A stretch of 64,000 bases of DNA from Candidatus Thiothrix sulfatifontis (GTDB lineage: Bacteria; Pseudomonadota; Gammaproteobacteria; Thiotrichales; Thiotrichaceae). The DNA lies in contig CP094685.1 in assembly GCA_022828425.1 (NCBI GenBank), positions 1,550,001-1,614,000 on the forward strand. Direction: 5' to 3'. The position numbers and the translations under genes are program-made. The notes under the pieces were generated by a model. The model was not told the origin of the DNA, ran no database searches, and saw only the letters and a list, made by a program, of their open reading frames with translations. Below, piece after piece: positions 53,383-62,675 of the stretch (position 1 is its first letter; each line of letters starts with the position of its first letter).

Positions 53383-54456
53383 ATGGATAATAAGGCTACA
53401 ACCAAACGCATGATTGGCGCGGTCGTGTTGGTACTCGTTGCCGCATTACTGTTGGCATGGTTGCTGAAAGGCAAAAACCGTGACGGTCAGCAAGACATGG
53501 CAATGAATCAAACGGCTGAAACCAAGCCGATTCTGGGCTTCCCCGGCGTTGGTGGTGATGATCAAAAACCCACAATTATCGGCGATGACCCCAATGCGGT
53601 GGCTCAGCAACAAGGCGCTGGCATTGACGTTGCACAACAAACGCAAGATGCAGGCACCGCTCAACAAGCCGGTGGTCTTAATGTCATTCCGGGGGTTGAG
53701 GTTAAACTGCCGGATACTGTTCCTAATACCACGGGTTTTGATGTGCGCCCGGTCGCGGGCGACGAAGTGCGCGATGTGGTCGACACGGATGGCAAAGTGA
53801 AAGATGGCACGGGTAGCATGGGAACGGGCAATGCGAAAGCCGGTACGCCGCCAGTTGCCGCGCCAGTGGCTGAACAACAACCCGCGCCCGCTGCGACTAA
53901 AGCGCCGGTGGCTGAGACCAAAACCAGTCAAGCCGCTGCACCGTCTGCCTCTCAGAAAGATAAGCCTGCGGCTACGGCTGCACCTGAAGAGAAAAAGCCT
54001 AGCAGCAAAGTCGTGCTAGTGAATGAGAAGCCCGTACCGAGAGCCGTTTCAGAAGCCAGCGCTGCTCAGGCTGCTAAAAAAGCAGCGGAAGAAAAAGCGG
54101 CTGCTGCACTGGCTGCTAAAAAAGCCGCTGCCGAAAAAGCCGCTAAGCTTGAGGCTGAAAAAGCGGCTGCTGCTAAATCGGTTGCATTAGCGGCAGGTGG
54201 CGGCGCAGGCAATTTCACTGTTCAAGTGTTAGCCAGTGCGGACAAGGCGAAAGCAGATGCGGCTGCTGGCCCGCTGAAAGCAGATGGCTACAATGTCGCG
54301 GTATCAACGGCTACGGTTAATGGTAAGACTGTTTACCGCGTCAATGTCACTGGGTTTGCTGATCGCGCGGCGGCTGAAGCGGCGCAAGCGAAGATGAAAT
54401 CGCGTTACAAGCAGAACGCAGCGATTCAACAAAGTTATGTGACTAGCAGCAAATAA
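53383..54456 (+). CDS. SPOR-domain cell-division protein (DedD-like)
   Basis: The 357-residue protein has a short cytoplasmic tail, one membrane helix (IGAVVLVLVAALLLAWLL), a long Pro/Ala/Lys-rich periplasmic linker with a coiled-coil-like AAKKAAEEKAAAALAAKKAA stretch, and a C-terminal SPOR domain (NFTVQVLASADKAKADAAAG ... VYRVNVTGFADRAAAEAA). SPOR domains bind denuded septal glycan. It holds the place of dedD between folC and cvpA. The linker is compositionally biased rather than a tandem DNA repeat. Confidence 0.9.
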   Translation: MDNKATTKRMIGAVVLVLVAALLLAWLLKGKNRDGQQDMAMNQTAETKPILGFPGVGGDDQKPTIIGDDPNAVAQQQGAGIDVAQQTQDAGTAQQAGGLNVIPGVEVKLPDTVPNTTGFDVRPVAGDEVRDVVDTDGKVKDGTGSMGTGNAKAGTPPVAAPVAEQQPAPAATKAPVAETKTSQAAAPSASQKDKPAATAAPEEKKPSSKVVLVNEKPVPRAVSEASAAQAAKKAAEEKAAAALAAKKAAAEKAAKLEAEKAAAAKSVALAAGGGAGNFTVQVLASADKAKADAAAGPLKADGYNVAVSTATVNGKTVYRVNVTGFADRAAAEAAQAKMKSRYKQNAAIQQSYVTSSK

Positions 54457-54461
54457 TAGCC

Positions 54462-54977
54462 ATGACAGCAGATATTTTGGATGCAAGCATTATTGTCTTG
54501 ATTGCTTTGTCAGCACTGATCGGGCTGATTCGTGGCTTTGTGAGAGAGGCGTTTGCCTTGATCACTTGGCTGGCGGCGTTGGGGTTTGCTTTTTTGTACT
54601 ACGAGCAATTGGCGGTACACGTCCCGTTTGAGGGGCAGGGTAAATTGGGGCAAGTGGTGATTGCGTTCATCGTCATCTTTTTGGGTGTGTTGATTATCGG
54701 TTCTATTATCAATCACTTATTGAGTGCGGCGGTGTCTTCCGTTGGTTTGGGGGGCGTGGATTATCTGTTGGGTGGTGCGTTTGGTATTTTGCGGGGTGGC
54801 TTGATTGTCACGTTGTTGGTATTGCTGTTTAGCGCAGTGGGGAAGTATTCCGATGCAACGTGGTGGCGAGAGTCGCGGTTAATGCCGTGGTTTGAGCAAA
54901 CCGCAGCCACGCTGAAGGAAATGATCCCCAATAAGCTCCCGGAAGAATTGCCCGGTATTTTTTCTAAAAAACCTTAG
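54462..54977 (+). CDS. cvpA: CvpA family membrane protein
   Basis: The 171-residue protein has about four membrane helices and the family start DASIIVLIALSALIGLIRGF, followed by VREAFALITWLAAL. CvpA is required for colicin V production in E. coli and influences envelope homeostasis. It sits in the conserved order before purF, five bases after the SPOR gene, and is followed by an intrinsic terminator that separates it from purF. Confidence 0.93.
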   Translation: MTADILDASIIVLIALSALIGLIRGFVREAFALITWLAALGFAFLYYEQLAVHVPFEGQGKLGQVVIAFIVIFLGVLIIGSIINHLLSAAVSSVGLGGVDYLLGGAFGILRGGLIVTLLVLLFSAVGKYSDATWWRESRLMPWFEQTAATLKEMIPNKLPEELPGIFSKKP

Positions 54978-55005
54978 GGCTGGAAAGAATAGCGAGTGAA
55001 TCATG

Positions 55006-55042
55006 CAGCCATGCGCTTAATCGTGCATGGCTGTTTTGTTTT
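55006..55042 (+). terminator. Rho-independent terminator after cvpA
   Basis: CAGCCATGC (55006-55014) and GCATGGCTG (55025-55033) form a perfect 9-bp stem with a 10-base loop, directly followed by TTTTGTTTT. Confidence 0.85.
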
Positions 55043-55087
55043 GACAAGGTTAGAATATGACGTTTTCGTTTCACCGGAAGGGTTGAT

Positions 55088-56593
55088 ATGTGCGGAATTA
55101 TCGGGATTATCGGTCATGAACCTGTTAATCAGGCCATTTACGATGGCTTGACGGTTTTACAACACCGTGGACAGGATGCCGCAGGAATTGTAACCAGTGA
55201 TGGCAGAAAGCTGTATCTGCGTCGTGATAATGGCTTGGTGAAAGACGTTTTCAATGAACGTCACATGGCGATGCTGCAAGGTAAAATGGGGATAGGGCAC
55301 GTGCGTTACCCAACGGCGGGGTCTTCGTCGTCAGCAGAAGCCCAGCCGTTTTACGTGAACAGCCCTTACGGTATTTCGTTGGCGCACAATGGCAACTTGA
55401 CCAATGCGCATGTGCTGAAAAAAGAGCTTTACCGTCAGGATCGCCGCCAGATCAACACCGAATCCGATTCTGAAATTTTGTTGAATGTGTTTGCACAGGA
55501 ATTGCTTAGCCAAGATGCCTTGCGGGTAATGCCGGAAGATATTTTTGCAGCAGTGGCAGGTGTGCATCGGCGTTGCAAAGGCGCGTATGCAGTGGTGGCG
55601 ATGTTGACCCGTGATGGTTTGGTGGGTTTCCGTGACCCGAATGGGATTCGCCCTTTGGTGTACGGGATGCGCGAAACGCCATTGGGCAAAGAGTTTATGC
55701 TGGCTTCCGAAAGCGTGGCCTTGGATGTGCAAGGCTACCGTTTGGTGCGTGATATTGAGCCGGGTGAAGCCATTTTTATTCGCCCTGATGGTCAGGTGTT
55801 TACGCGCCAATGTGCGCAGAATCCCAGCTATAACACCTGCATTTTTGAGTACGTGTATTTTGCCCGCCCCGATTCCATCATTGACAATGTGTTTGTGCAT
55901 AAAGCGCGGATGCGCATGGGGCGCAAAATGGCGGAACAGGTGATGCGTGAATGGCCGGATAATGACATCGATGTGATCATTCCGATTCCTGATACCAGCC
56001 GTACTTCGGCGTTGGAAATGGCGTATACCCTCGGCGTGCCGTACCGCGAAGGGTTTATCAAGAACCGTTACATTGGGCGCACCTTTATTATGCCGGGGCA
56101 GGCGCAGCGTAAAAAATCGGTACGCCAAAAGCTCAATTCGCTGGCGCTGGAGTTCAAGGGTAAAAATGTCATGCTGGTGGATGATTCCATTGTGCGCGGC
56201 ACCACGTCTCAAGAAATTGTGCAAATGGCACGCGATGCCGGGGCGCGAAAAGTGTATTTTGCTTCTGCCTCACCGCCGATCAAGTTCCCGAATATTTACG
56301 GCATTGATATGCCAGCGGCGAAGGAACTTATTGCGCACGGGCGTACCGAAGAGGAAGTGGCGCGAGCCATCGGCGTGGATCGCTTGGTGTATTTGTCACT
56401 GGAAGACTTGATTGCGGCAGTGAGTAAGGGCAACCCGCGCTTGAAGGCTTTCGACTGCTCGGTATTCACCGGGCATTATGCCACCGGCGAAAACGGTGAC
56501 TATTTTGCTGAATTAGAGGCTTTACGGAATGATGAACAACAAACCAAACGCGAAAAAAATATGGCTGCCATTGATATTTGCAACAGTGATTAA
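55088..56593 (+). CDS. purF: Amidophosphoribosyltransferase
   Basis: The 501-residue enzyme has the N-terminal glutaminase nucleophile Cys2 (CGIIGIIGH), HNGNLTNAH, and the C-terminal phosphoribosyltransferase signature [13 protein letters not shown]. It makes phosphoribosylamine from PRPP and glutamine, the first step of purine synthesis. Gene order (cvpA before, metZ after) is as in Pseudomonas, except that an L,D-transpeptidase gene overlaps its last 65 bases. Confidence 0.97.
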   Translation: MCGIIGIIGHEPVNQAIYDGLTVLQHRGQDAAGIVTSDGRKLYLRRDNGLVKDVFNERHMAMLQGKMGIGHVRYPTAGSSSSAEAQPFYVNSPYGISLAHNGNLTNAHVLKKELYRQDRRQINTESDSEILLNVFAQELLSQDALRVMPEDIFAAVAGVHRRCKGAYAVVAMLTRDGLVGFRDPNGIRPLVYGMRETPLGKEFMLASESVALDVQGYRLVRDIEPGEAIFIRPDGQVFTRQCAQNPSYNTCIFEYVYFARPDSIIDNVFVHKARMRMGRKMAEQVMREWPDNDIDVIIPIPDTSRTSALEMAYTLGVPYREGFIKNRYIGRTFIMPGQAQRKKSVRQKLNSLALEFKGKNVMLVDDSIVRGTTSQEIVQMARDAGARKVYFASASPPIKFPNIYGIDMPAAKELIAHGRTEEEVARAIGVDRLVYLSLEDLIAAVSKGNPRLKAFDCSVFTGHYATGENGDYFAELEALRNDEQQTKREKNMAAIDICNSD

Positions 56594-57242
56594 CAGCGGG
56601 GCATTGATGGCTGAGTCAGAAGTGACGCCTTTAAGTTTGCCGCCACCATTGCCCGCGCCCGCAGCAGCGGTGGTAACACCCGCCGGTGATGAGCGTTTCA
56701 CTGCGCTGCTCACGAAGTTGGCACAGGATTTTCCCGGCTATTCCACTGCGCGGGTATTGGTGGTGGATGCTACCGCCCAGACACTGATCTTGGTGGAAAA
56801 CGGGCAGGCGGTGAATGAATGGGTGATTTCCACCGCCACCAGTGGCTTAGGCAGTGCCAAAGGTAGCCAGCAAACCCCTTTAGGTGTACACCGCGTGGCA
56901 CAAAAGTTGGGCGATGGTGCGCCGTTGGGGGCAATCTTCAAAGCGCGGCAAAATACCGGGCGCATTGCACAAATTCTGACGGGTGCGGATGAGCGCAGCA
57001 CCGCTGATAATGTTACCACCCGCATTCTGTGGTTGGATGGCTTGGAGCCGGGTGTCAATAAAGGCGGCGAGGTGGATTCGTATGAGCGTTACATTTACAT
57101 TCACGGCACTGACGAAGAAGGCAGGCTGGGTAATCCCGCTTCGCACGGCTGCATTCGGATGCGCAATGCGGATGTGATCGACCTGTTCAACCGCGTGAAC
57201 GAAGACACCTTGGTGGTAATTACGCAAAAACGTGAGGGTTAA
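56529..57242 (+). CDS. L,D-transpeptidase (YkuD domain)
   Basis: The 237-residue protein has a Sec signal ([18 protein letters not shown]), a Pro/Ala-rich linker, then a YkuD domain with the catalytic HGTDEEG...SHGCIRM. It would crosslink peptidoglycan or attach proteins in the periplasm. It starts 65 bases inside purF in another frame, and metZ follows three bases after its stop. The double-Met start (56529 or 56532) has no clear ribosome site, so coupling with purF is likely. Confidence 0.9.
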   Translation: MMNNKPNAKKIWLPLIFATVINSGALMAESEVTPLSLPPPLPAPAAAVVTPAGDERFTALLTKLAQDFPGYSTARVLVVDATAQTLILVENGQAVNEWVISTATSGLGSAKGSQQTPLGVHRVAQKLGDGAPLGAIFKARQNTGRIAQILTGADERSTADNVTTRILWLDGLEPGVNKGGEVDSYERYIYIHGTDEEGRLGNPASHGCIRMRNADVIDLFNRVNEDTLVVITQKREG

Positions 57243-57245
57243 ACT

Positions 57246-58427
57246 TTGAACCATACTGAGTGGGAATTTGAAACACTGGCGGTACGTGCCGGGCATGTAC
57301 GCACCAATGAAGGCGAGCATTCGGAAGCGATTTTTCCCACTTCCAGCTTTGTGTTCAGCAGTGCGTCGGAAGCGGCAGCGCGGTTTAACGGGACTGAGCC
57401 GGGTAACATTTATGCACGTTTCACCAATCCGACGGTGCGTTATTTTCAGGAGCGGCTGGCGGCGTTAGAGGGCGGGGAGAGTTGTGTGGCTACCGCGTCC
57501 GGTATGTCGGCGATTTTGGCAGTGATGCTGGGTTTGCTGAAAGCGGGGGATCACGTGGTGTGTTCGCGTGCGGTGTTTGGCACGACCACGCTGTTGCTGC
57601 AAAATATTATTGGTAAATTCGGGGTGGCATTTAGCTTTGTCGAGTTGACGGATATGGCGGCTTGGGAAGCGGCGTTGCAGCCGAATACGCGCTTATTGTT
57701 CGTGGAAACGCCTGCCAATCCGTTGACGGAAATTGTGGATATTCGTGAATTAGCGGATTTGGCACACCGTCACGGTAGCTTGCTGGTAGTCGACAATTGT
57801 TTCTGCACCCCGGCTTTGCAACGCCCGTTGGCATTAGGGGCGGATATTGTGGTGCATTCCGCCACCAAATATTTGGATGGGCAAGGACGGGCGCTAGGTG
57901 GTGCAGTAGTCGGTGATAAGGAGCGCGTCGGTAAGGATGTCTACGGTGTGTTGCGCAATGGCGGCATGACCATGAGTCCGTTTAATGCGTGGATTTTCCT
58001 CAAGGGGTTGGAAACGCTGTCGCTGCGGATGAAAGCGCACTGCGAGAATGCCATGCAGTTGGCGCAATGGTTGGAAGCACACCCGGCGATTGAGCGGGTA
58101 CATTATCCGGGTCTGGTATCGCACCCCCAGCACGCACTGGCGCAACAGCAGCAAAGCGGTTTCGGCGGTATCGTGTCTTTTATCGTGAAAGGCGGGCAGG
58201 CAGCCGCTTGGCAAGTGGTGGATGCCACCCAAATGCTCTCCATTACCGCGAATTTGGGGGATGCGAAAACCACGATTACGCACCCTGCGACCACGACGCA
58301 TGGGCGCTTAACCCCGGAGCAAAAAGCGCACGCGGGGATTGCTGCCGGTTTATTGCGGGTGTCAGTGGGTTTGGAGAGTGTGCGGGATATTCAGCGCGAT
58401 TTGGCACAGGGGCTGGATGCGCTCTGA
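57246..58427 (+). CDS. metZ: O-succinylhomoserine sulfhydrylase
   Basis: This 393-residue PLP enzyme of the Cys/Met metabolism family has FETLAVRAGHVRTNEGEHSE at the start, YARFTNPTV, and the Schiff-base lysine in HSATKYLDGQGR. It makes homocysteine directly from O-succinylhomoserine and sulfide. The start is probably TTG 57246, matching the family N-terminus, right after the transpeptidase stop. The purF-metZ linkage is conserved in pseudomonads. The 3' end overlaps a convergent gene by 37 bases. Confidence 0.94.
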   Translation: MNHTEWEFETLAVRAGHVRTNEGEHSEAIFPTSSFVFSSASEAAARFNGTEPGNIYARFTNPTVRYFQERLAALEGGESCVATASGMSAILAVMLGLLKAGDHVVCSRAVFGTTTLLLQNIIGKFGVAFSFVELTDMAAWEAALQPNTRLLFVETPANPLTEIVDIRELADLAHRHGSLLVVDNCFCTPALQRPLALGADIVVHSATKYLDGQGRALGGAVVGDKERVGKDVYGVLRNGGMTMSPFNAWIFLKGLETLSLRMKAHCENAMQLAQWLEAHPAIERVHYPGLVSHPQHALAQQQQSGFGGIVSFIVKGGQAAAWQVVDATQMLSITANLGDAKTTITHPATTTHGRLTPEQKAHAGIAAGLLRVSVGLESVRDIQRDLAQGLDAL

Positions 58428-58669
58428 GGTAAGCGGAAGGCAGGCAGCTCGAATTCCTGCCTGACTTCGTTTAATTCTAAAAAAGTTTCTAATTCTTCAG
58501 GAATCAAGGCAAAGCGATAGCCGTCATCGCCGGGATAAGGTTCGGTATGGTCGCATTTGCCTTCGACAATTGCGCCGGGTATTTCGACGAAGGCTTGGCA
58601 TTCCCGCTCAGGGTCATTTTCCAGAAAATGCTGGCAAAAGGCGCATACAGGAGGGAGTAGGCAGCTCAT
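58391..58669 (-). CDS. Small cysteine-containing protein
   Basis: This 92-residue protein (ATG 58669, AAGGA upstream) has VCAFCQHFLENDPERECQAF and later GKCDH, a four-cysteine pattern followed by PGDDGYRFAL. It resembles a broad family of short CxxCxHF-type hypothetical proteins that I recall from many bacteria and may bind zinc. Its C-terminal coding end overlaps metZ by 37 bases. Function is unknown. Confidence 0.68.
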   Translation of the reverse strand: MSCLLPPVCAFCQHFLENDPERECQAFVEIPGAIVEGKCDHTEPYPGDDGYRFALIPEELETFLELNEVRQEFELPAFRLPQSASSPCAKSR

Positions 58670-59007
58670 GAGAGAAATCCTTAAAATGTGATAGAAGAGC
58701 CATTGACAGTATAATGCAAAACGCTTGCCAAGCCACGTGGTTCCACGCCTGCACGTTTGATAAGTATTTGATCTTGATCGGGTAATAAGCTGCAAACTTG
58801 ATCGCAGGCAGAGCAGTTAGATGGCACTAATCACATTTAATCGGCCGTTTATCGTTGTTGTAAAATTTACAATAACTTTAATGTCACCCAGACACTCAAA
58901 AGTGAGCGAGCCAGCATGAAAGCTCTGAATAGGTGTTCCTTGATCGGGTAGCAATATCTGGAGTATAGACATGGAAAAGCCGACATTACCGGTCAAAATT
59001 CTGTAAC
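58670..59007. other. Noncoding interval with a 12-base direct repeat
   Basis: No credible gene is seen in these 338 bases. CTTGATCGGGTA occurs twice (58773-58784 and 58939-58950), and the A+T-rich tract around 58850-58890 could hold promoter elements for the minus-strand gene at 58669 or be part of the hemE 3' region. I see no clear terminator or riboswitch. Confidence 0.4.
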
Positions 59008-60078
59008 TCAGGCGGCGGTGTGGTATTGCTTGCCCAATTCATGCACGGCATCTACCAGCACGCCGACATTTTCGGGGTTGATATGCTGGTGAATCCCATG
59101 CCCCAGATTAAACACATGCCCAGAACCTTGCCCGTAACTCGCTAAAATATCAGCGACTTGCTGACGAATCACTTCCGGTGACGCATACAGCACACAAGGA
59201 TCCATATTGCCTTGTAGCGCAACTCTGTCACCCACACGGGCGCGAGCGTCAGCAATATTAATCGTCCAATCCAGCCCCAAACCATCGCAACCCGTATCCG
59301 CCATTGGTTCGAGCCATTGCGCCCCGCCTTTGGTGAACAGGATGACAGGGACTTTGCGACCCTCATTTTCACGGGTCACGCCATCGACGATTTTCTGCAT
59401 GTAACGCAGCGAGAATTCGCGGTAAGTGGCGGGTGTCAGCGAGCCGCCCCACGTATCAAAGATCATCGCGGCTTGCGCACCGGCGGCAATTTGCGCATTC
59501 AGGTAGAGGATAATGCTGTCGGCGAGTTTATCCAGCAGCAAGTGCAGGGCTTTGGGGTTGTCATACAACATGCCCTTCACCTTGGCGAATTCCTTGCTGG
59601 AACTGCCTTCCACCATGTACGTCGCAAGCGTCCACGGGCTGCCGGTGAAACCGATCAAGGGAACACGACCGTCGAGTTCGCGGCGGATGGTGCGTACCGC
59701 ATTCATCACGTACTGCAATTCACCTTCAGGGTCGGGAATGCCGATCTTTTCAATATCCGCCATGCTTTGCACGGGGTTGGTGAAGCGCGGGCCTTCGCCT
59801 TCCGAAAAGTACAAGCCTAAGCCCATTGCATCGGGAACGGTGAGGATGTCGGAAAACAGGATAGCCGCATCCAGCGCGTAACGCTCTAGCGGTTGCAGGG
59901 TGACTTCGCAGGCAAGGTCAGCATTTTTGCACAAATCCATGAAGCTGCCAGCGCGGGCGCGGGTAGCACGGTATTCAGGCAAATAACGCCCGGCTTGACG
60001 CATGATCCAAATGGGCGTGGTATCGACGGGCTGTTTCAGGAGTGCGCGTAAAAAACGGTCGTTTTTAAGATCGGTCAT
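59008..60078 (-). CDS. hemE: Uroporphyrinogen decarboxylase
   Basis: The 356-residue enzyme has the signature [19 protein letters not shown] at the N-terminus and [17 protein letters not shown]; both are diagnostic. It decarboxylates uroporphyrinogen III to coproporphyrinogen III in haem synthesis. It is preceded on the same strand by yqeY (41-base gap), an unusual neighbour because dnaG and rpoD often follow rpsU-yqeY. Confidence 0.97.
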   Translation of the reverse strand: MTDLKNDRFLRALLKQPVDTTPIWIMRQAGRYLPEYRATRARAGSFMDLCKNADLACEVTLQPLERYALDAAILFSDILTVPDAMGLGLYFSEGEGPRFTNPVQSMADIEKIGIPDPEGELQYVMNAVRTIRRELDGRVPLIGFTGSPWTLATYMVEGSSSKEFAKVKGMLYDNPKALHLLLDKLADSIILYLNAQIAAGAQAAMIFDTWGGSLTPATYREFSLRYMQKIVDGVTRENEGRKVPVILFTKGGAQWLEPMADTGCDGLGLDWTINIADARARVGDRVALQGNMDPCVLYASPEVIRQQVADILASYGQGSGHVFNLGHGIHQHINPENVGVLVDAVHELGKQYHTAA

Positions 60079-60119
60079 ATCGACACCCCTGAACTAAATG
60101 CGTAGAAGATTGGCGGGTA

Positions 60120-60566
60120 TTAGCCGCCGAGACGGGCTTTGATCAGTCCGCTCACTTGCCCCATGTCGGTACGGCCTTGCGCTTTGGGTTTCAGCCAAGT
60201 CATGACTTTGCCCATATCGCGTACCGAGGTTGCGCCGGTTTCAGCCATCGCTTGTTGGATGAGGTCATCCAATTCGGCGGCGCTGAGGGGTTGCGGAAGG
60301 TATGCCTGGATAATACCCAGTTCATATTCTTCCTGCGCGACAAGATCCGTGCGGCCTGCATCGCCGTATTGGCGGATGGATTCGCGGCGCTGTTTGGTCA
60401 TTTTGTCCAATACCACCAACACGGCGGTATCGTCCATTTCAATGCGCGTATCGACTTCTTGCTGCTTAATAGCTGATAGAATCAGACGAATCACACCAAG
60501 TTGCGCTTTTTCATGCGCACGCATGGCGGTTTTCATGTCTTCAGTGATTTGTGCCTTGAGGCTCAT
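60120..60566 (-). CDS. yqeY: GatB/YqeY domain protein
   Basis: The 148-residue helical protein has LKAQITEDMKTAMRAHEKAQ at the start, IIQAYLPQPLSAAELDDLIQ, and MGQVSGLIKARLGG at the end. It shares the C-terminal domain of GatB and may bind tRNA or act in tRNA-dependent amidation. The start at 60566 is adjacent to rpsU, whose stop lies two bases upstream, so the two are co-transcribed. Confidence 0.93.
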   Translation of the reverse strand: MSLKAQITEDMKTAMRAHEKAQLGVIRLILSAIKQQEVDTRIEMDDTAVLVVLDKMTKQRRESIRQYGDAGRTDLVAQEEYELGIIQAYLPQPLSAAELDDLIQQAMAETGATSVRDMGKVMTWLKPKAQGRTDMGQVSGLIKARLGG

Positions 60567-60567
60567 A

Positions 60568-60783
60568 TCAGAACAAGCGCACACGGCGATTGAGGTCGCG
60601 GGAGATGCGCTTCAAATTGCGCTTCACAGCCGCAGCTCGCATACGCTTGCGTACCGAGGTCGGCTTTTCATAGAATTCACGGGCGCGAACGTCAGCTACA
60701 ACGCCAGCTTTTTCACAGGTGCGCTTGAAACGGCGCAGAGCAACTTCAAAAGGCTCGGTATCACGTACTTTTACACTAGGCAT
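60568..60783 (-). CDS. rpsU: 30S ribosomal protein S21
   Basis: The 71-residue protein starts [20 protein letters not shown] and ends in a basic helix ([19 protein letters not shown]), as in all S21 proteins, which help the 30S subunit engage mRNA. The start at 60783 matches the family exactly. It leads the operon rpsU-yqeY; dnaG and rpoD, the usual next genes, are absent here. Confidence 0.97.
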   Translation of the reverse strand: MPSVKVRDTEPFEVALRRFKRTCEKAGVVADVRAREFYEKPTSVRKRMRAAAVKRNLKRISRDLNRRVRLF

Positions 60784-60855
60784 ACAAATCTGTCTCAAAT
60801 CCACAATTGAGTAAAGCGCAAGATTATACCCGCCTGCCAGCCAAATGCAAAACAT

Positions 60856-61275
60856 TCACGCTGTTTTATCGGTTTCTTCGACAAATTCGCCGTACAAGAT
60901 CAAAGAATGGTCAGTGATGCGGAAGTTGTGTAGCTTTGCCAACTCCAGTTGACGTTGTTCAATGATCGGGTCATGGAACTCGATGACTTTGCCGGTTTTG
61001 ACACACACCATGTGGTCGTGATGTTCCTCGGTCGCCAGTTCAAACACGGCTTGACCGCCTTCAAAGTGGTGGCGGTGCACCAAACCTGCGGTTTCAAATT
61101 GCGTGAGAACGCGGTACACAGTAGCCAAGCCAATTTCTTCGCCATTGCCGATGAGCGACTTGTAAATATCTTCAGCACTCAGGTGATGTTCGAGTGAACT
61201 GCTTAATAAATCAAGGATTTTAACCCGTGGCTGGGTGATCTTTAATCCGGCGCGTTTAATATCCTTCTCTTCCAC
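60856..61275 (-). CDS. fur: Ferric uptake regulator Fur
   Basis: The 139-residue protein has the winged helix (LKITQPRVKILDLL ... EEIGLATVYRVLTQFE), the metal-site helix RHHFEGGQAVFE, and HHDHMVCVKTGKVIEFHDP with the conserved histidines. The second cysteine of the structural CxxC is absent, as in Pseudomonas-type Fur. It represses iron uptake genes with Fe(II). It is divergent from bamE, with 67 bases between. Confidence 0.95.
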   Translation of the reverse strand: MEEKDIKRAGLKITQPRVKILDLLSSSLEHHLSAEDIYKSLIGNGEEIGLATVYRVLTQFETAGLVHRHHFEGGQAVFELATEEHHDHMVCVKTGKVIEFHDPIIEQRQLELAKLHNFRITDHSLILYGEFVEETDKTA

Positions 61276-61342
61276 TCTGCACTCTCCATCCTGAATAGTC
61301 TATTATGATGCCCATGTTTACTTTGGACGATATAAGACTAAC

Positions 61343-61672
61343 ATGATAAAGCCTATCATTTCACTTACCCTTGCTTCGGTTTTACTACTGAGCGGTTGCA
61401 GTTCCTACAAAATGGAAATTCAGCAAGGGAACTACATTACTCGCGAAGAGTTGGCATTGGTGCAACCCGGCATGAGTGCGGCACAAGTGCAAACGACGTT
61501 GGGTACGCCGCTGTTGGTGGATGATTTCCACAAAGACCGTTGGGATTATGTGTTTTACTTGAAATCACCGGATGGCACGGTGCAACGCAGCAGCGTCACG
61601 GTGTTTTTCCAGAACGGGGTGGTGCGCGATATTCGCAATGAAGTCGTGCCGGTCAACGTGAAAGCCAAGTAA
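61343..61672 (+). CDS. bamE: Outer-membrane assembly lipoprotein BamE
   Basis: The 109-residue protein has a lipoprotein signal with lipobox LSGC (Cys19) and the BamE/SmpA/OmlA domain: REELALVQPGMSAAQVQTTL, LGTPLL and DRWDYVFYL. It is a subunit of the BAM complex that folds outer-membrane proteins. It is divergent from fur and convergent with the ratB-linked small gene, an arrangement common in gammaproteobacteria. Confidence 0.95.
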   Translation: MIKPIISLTLASVLLLSGCSSYKMEIQQGNYITREELALVQPGMSAAQVQTTLGTPLLVDDFHKDRWDYVFYLKSPDGTVQRSSVTVFFQNGVVRDIRNEVVPVNVKAK

Positions 61673-61683
61673 TGCTAATGCGT

Positions 61684-61932
61684 TTATAACCACTGCCGTA
61701 AATAAAAAATGTACTGCCCTTCTGATGATTTGGAAGGGCCTTGTACGATGGCAGCAAAGCGTTTGTCATCGCCGCTGGCAGCGACAAGGGCTGCGTCAGG
61801 GGTGGGATAGGCCGTGATGCAACTTGCTGGAAAGCGGTTGCGGCTGGTTTTAAATTTGGGCAGGTACACCGTCGCGTAAACGGTCTGTGATACACCTTCA
61901 CCAGAGGAGTCGGGGGGAACCATGCCGCGCAT
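61684..61932 (-). CDS. Small protein translationally coupled to RatB/RnfH
   Basis: The 82-residue protein has no signal peptide and no known motif. The sequence includes SQTVYATVYLPKFKTSRNRF and ends QYIFYLRQWL, suggestive of a small beta-rich domain. Its ATG shares two bases with the rnfH stop (TAATG), a second ATG lies at 61923, and it ends 11 bases from the bamE stop. Function is unknown. Confidence 0.62.
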   Translation of the reverse strand: MRGMVPPDSSGEGVSQTVYATVYLPKFKTSRNRFPASCITAYPTPDAALVAASGDDKRFAAIVQGPSKSSEGQYIFYLRQWL

Positions 61933-62243
61933 TAGCTTTCACCTTTTTTCATGACTTTGCCTTCAGCCGCGCGTTGCTTGCGCACTTCTTTGGGGTCGGC
62001 AAGCAAGGGGCGGTAAATCTCAATGCGATCCCGTTCCCGCACGAGCGTGTCCAGTTTGGCGAGTTTGCCAAAAATACCGGCTTCCAATGTGTCCAGCTTC
62101 AACTCCGGGTAATGCTTCAGAATGCCGGAGGCTTGAATGCCGTCACGAATGCTACTGCCGTTCGGCACTTGCGCTTTCATGAGCAGTTGCTCATGGGGTA
62201 GGGGGTAAACCACTTCGATGTTGAGGGTATCAGGGCTTGCCAT
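61932..62243 (-). CDS. rnfH: RnfH/RatB ubiquitin-like family protein
   Basis: This 103-residue protein has a beta-grasp fold: LNIEVVYPLPHEQLLMKAQV, GSSIRDGIQASGIL and RDRIEIYRPLLADPKEVRKQ are the family signature. It is also called RatB in E. coli, where it neighbours ratA. The start at 62243 lies 14 bases inside ratA. Its role is poorly defined. Confidence 0.92.
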   Translation of the reverse strand: MASPDTLNIEVVYPLPHEQLLMKAQVPNGSSIRDGIQASGILKHYPELKLDTLEAGIFGKLAKLDTLVRERDRIEIYRPLLADPKEVRKQRAAEGKVMKKGES

Positions 62244-62667
62244 AAACTTTTTTCGCTCTTTCGACAAACGAATCAACCAGTGTATTGGCGACTTGGTTAA
62301 ATACCGGGCCAACCACGAGGCTCAAAATTTTGTTGGAAAACTCGAAATCCAAATCCAGCGATACTTTGCAAGAGCCTGCTTTGAGTTCATCAAAACGCCA
62401 GCAACCGTGCAAATGTTGGAACGGGCCATCAATCAAGCGCATCTCAATGCTTTGATCGGGTTGCAAGCGGTTTAAGGTGGTGAAGCGTTTATTCACCGCG
62501 CCCTTGGCAATTTCGATGCTGGCTTTGACTTGCTCGGTGTCGCGCTGGTGCTCCACCGCCGTCCTGCACCAAGGTAGGAACTGCGGGTAGAGATTGATAG
62601 CGTCGACCAATTGGTACATTTGTGCCGGGCTGTAAGGCACCAATGCACTGCGACTAATGTGTGCCAT
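62230..62667 (-). CDS. ratA: RatA / SRPBCC-fold protein (COQ10-like)
   Basis: The 145-residue START-like protein begins HISRSALVPYSPAQMYQLVD with FLPWCRTAVEH and SLDLDFEFSNKILSLVVGPVF. RatA was reported to bind the 50S subunit and block 70S formation in E. coli; homologues resemble COQ10 and may bind quinones. Overlap with rnfH is 14 bases. No smpB lies upstream here, unlike E. coli. Confidence 0.93.
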   Translation of the reverse strand: MAHISRSALVPYSPAQMYQLVDAINLYPQFLPWCRTAVEHQRDTEQVKASIEIAKGAVNKRFTTLNRLQPDQSIEMRLIDGPFQHLHGCWRFDELKAGSCKVSLDLDFEFSNKILSLVVGPVFNQVANTLVDSFVERAKKVYGKP

Positions 62668-62675
62668 GGTGGTGC

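Noticed and set aside
54050..54190. Repetitive GCTGCT/AAAGCG tract in the SPOR gene as a tandem repeat or CRISPR-like array
   Set aside because: It is codon-level low complexity for an Ala/Lys/Glu linker; units are irregular and no spacers exist.
58971..59006. Eleven-codon frame starting with ATG just before the hemE 3' end
   Set aside because: Too short, no clear ribosome site and no recognisable leader-peptide features such as repeated regulatory codons.
61276..61342. Fur box between fur and bamE
   Set aside because: I could not find a 19-bp match to the GATAATGATAATCATTATC-type consensus; only scattered A+T-rich words are present.
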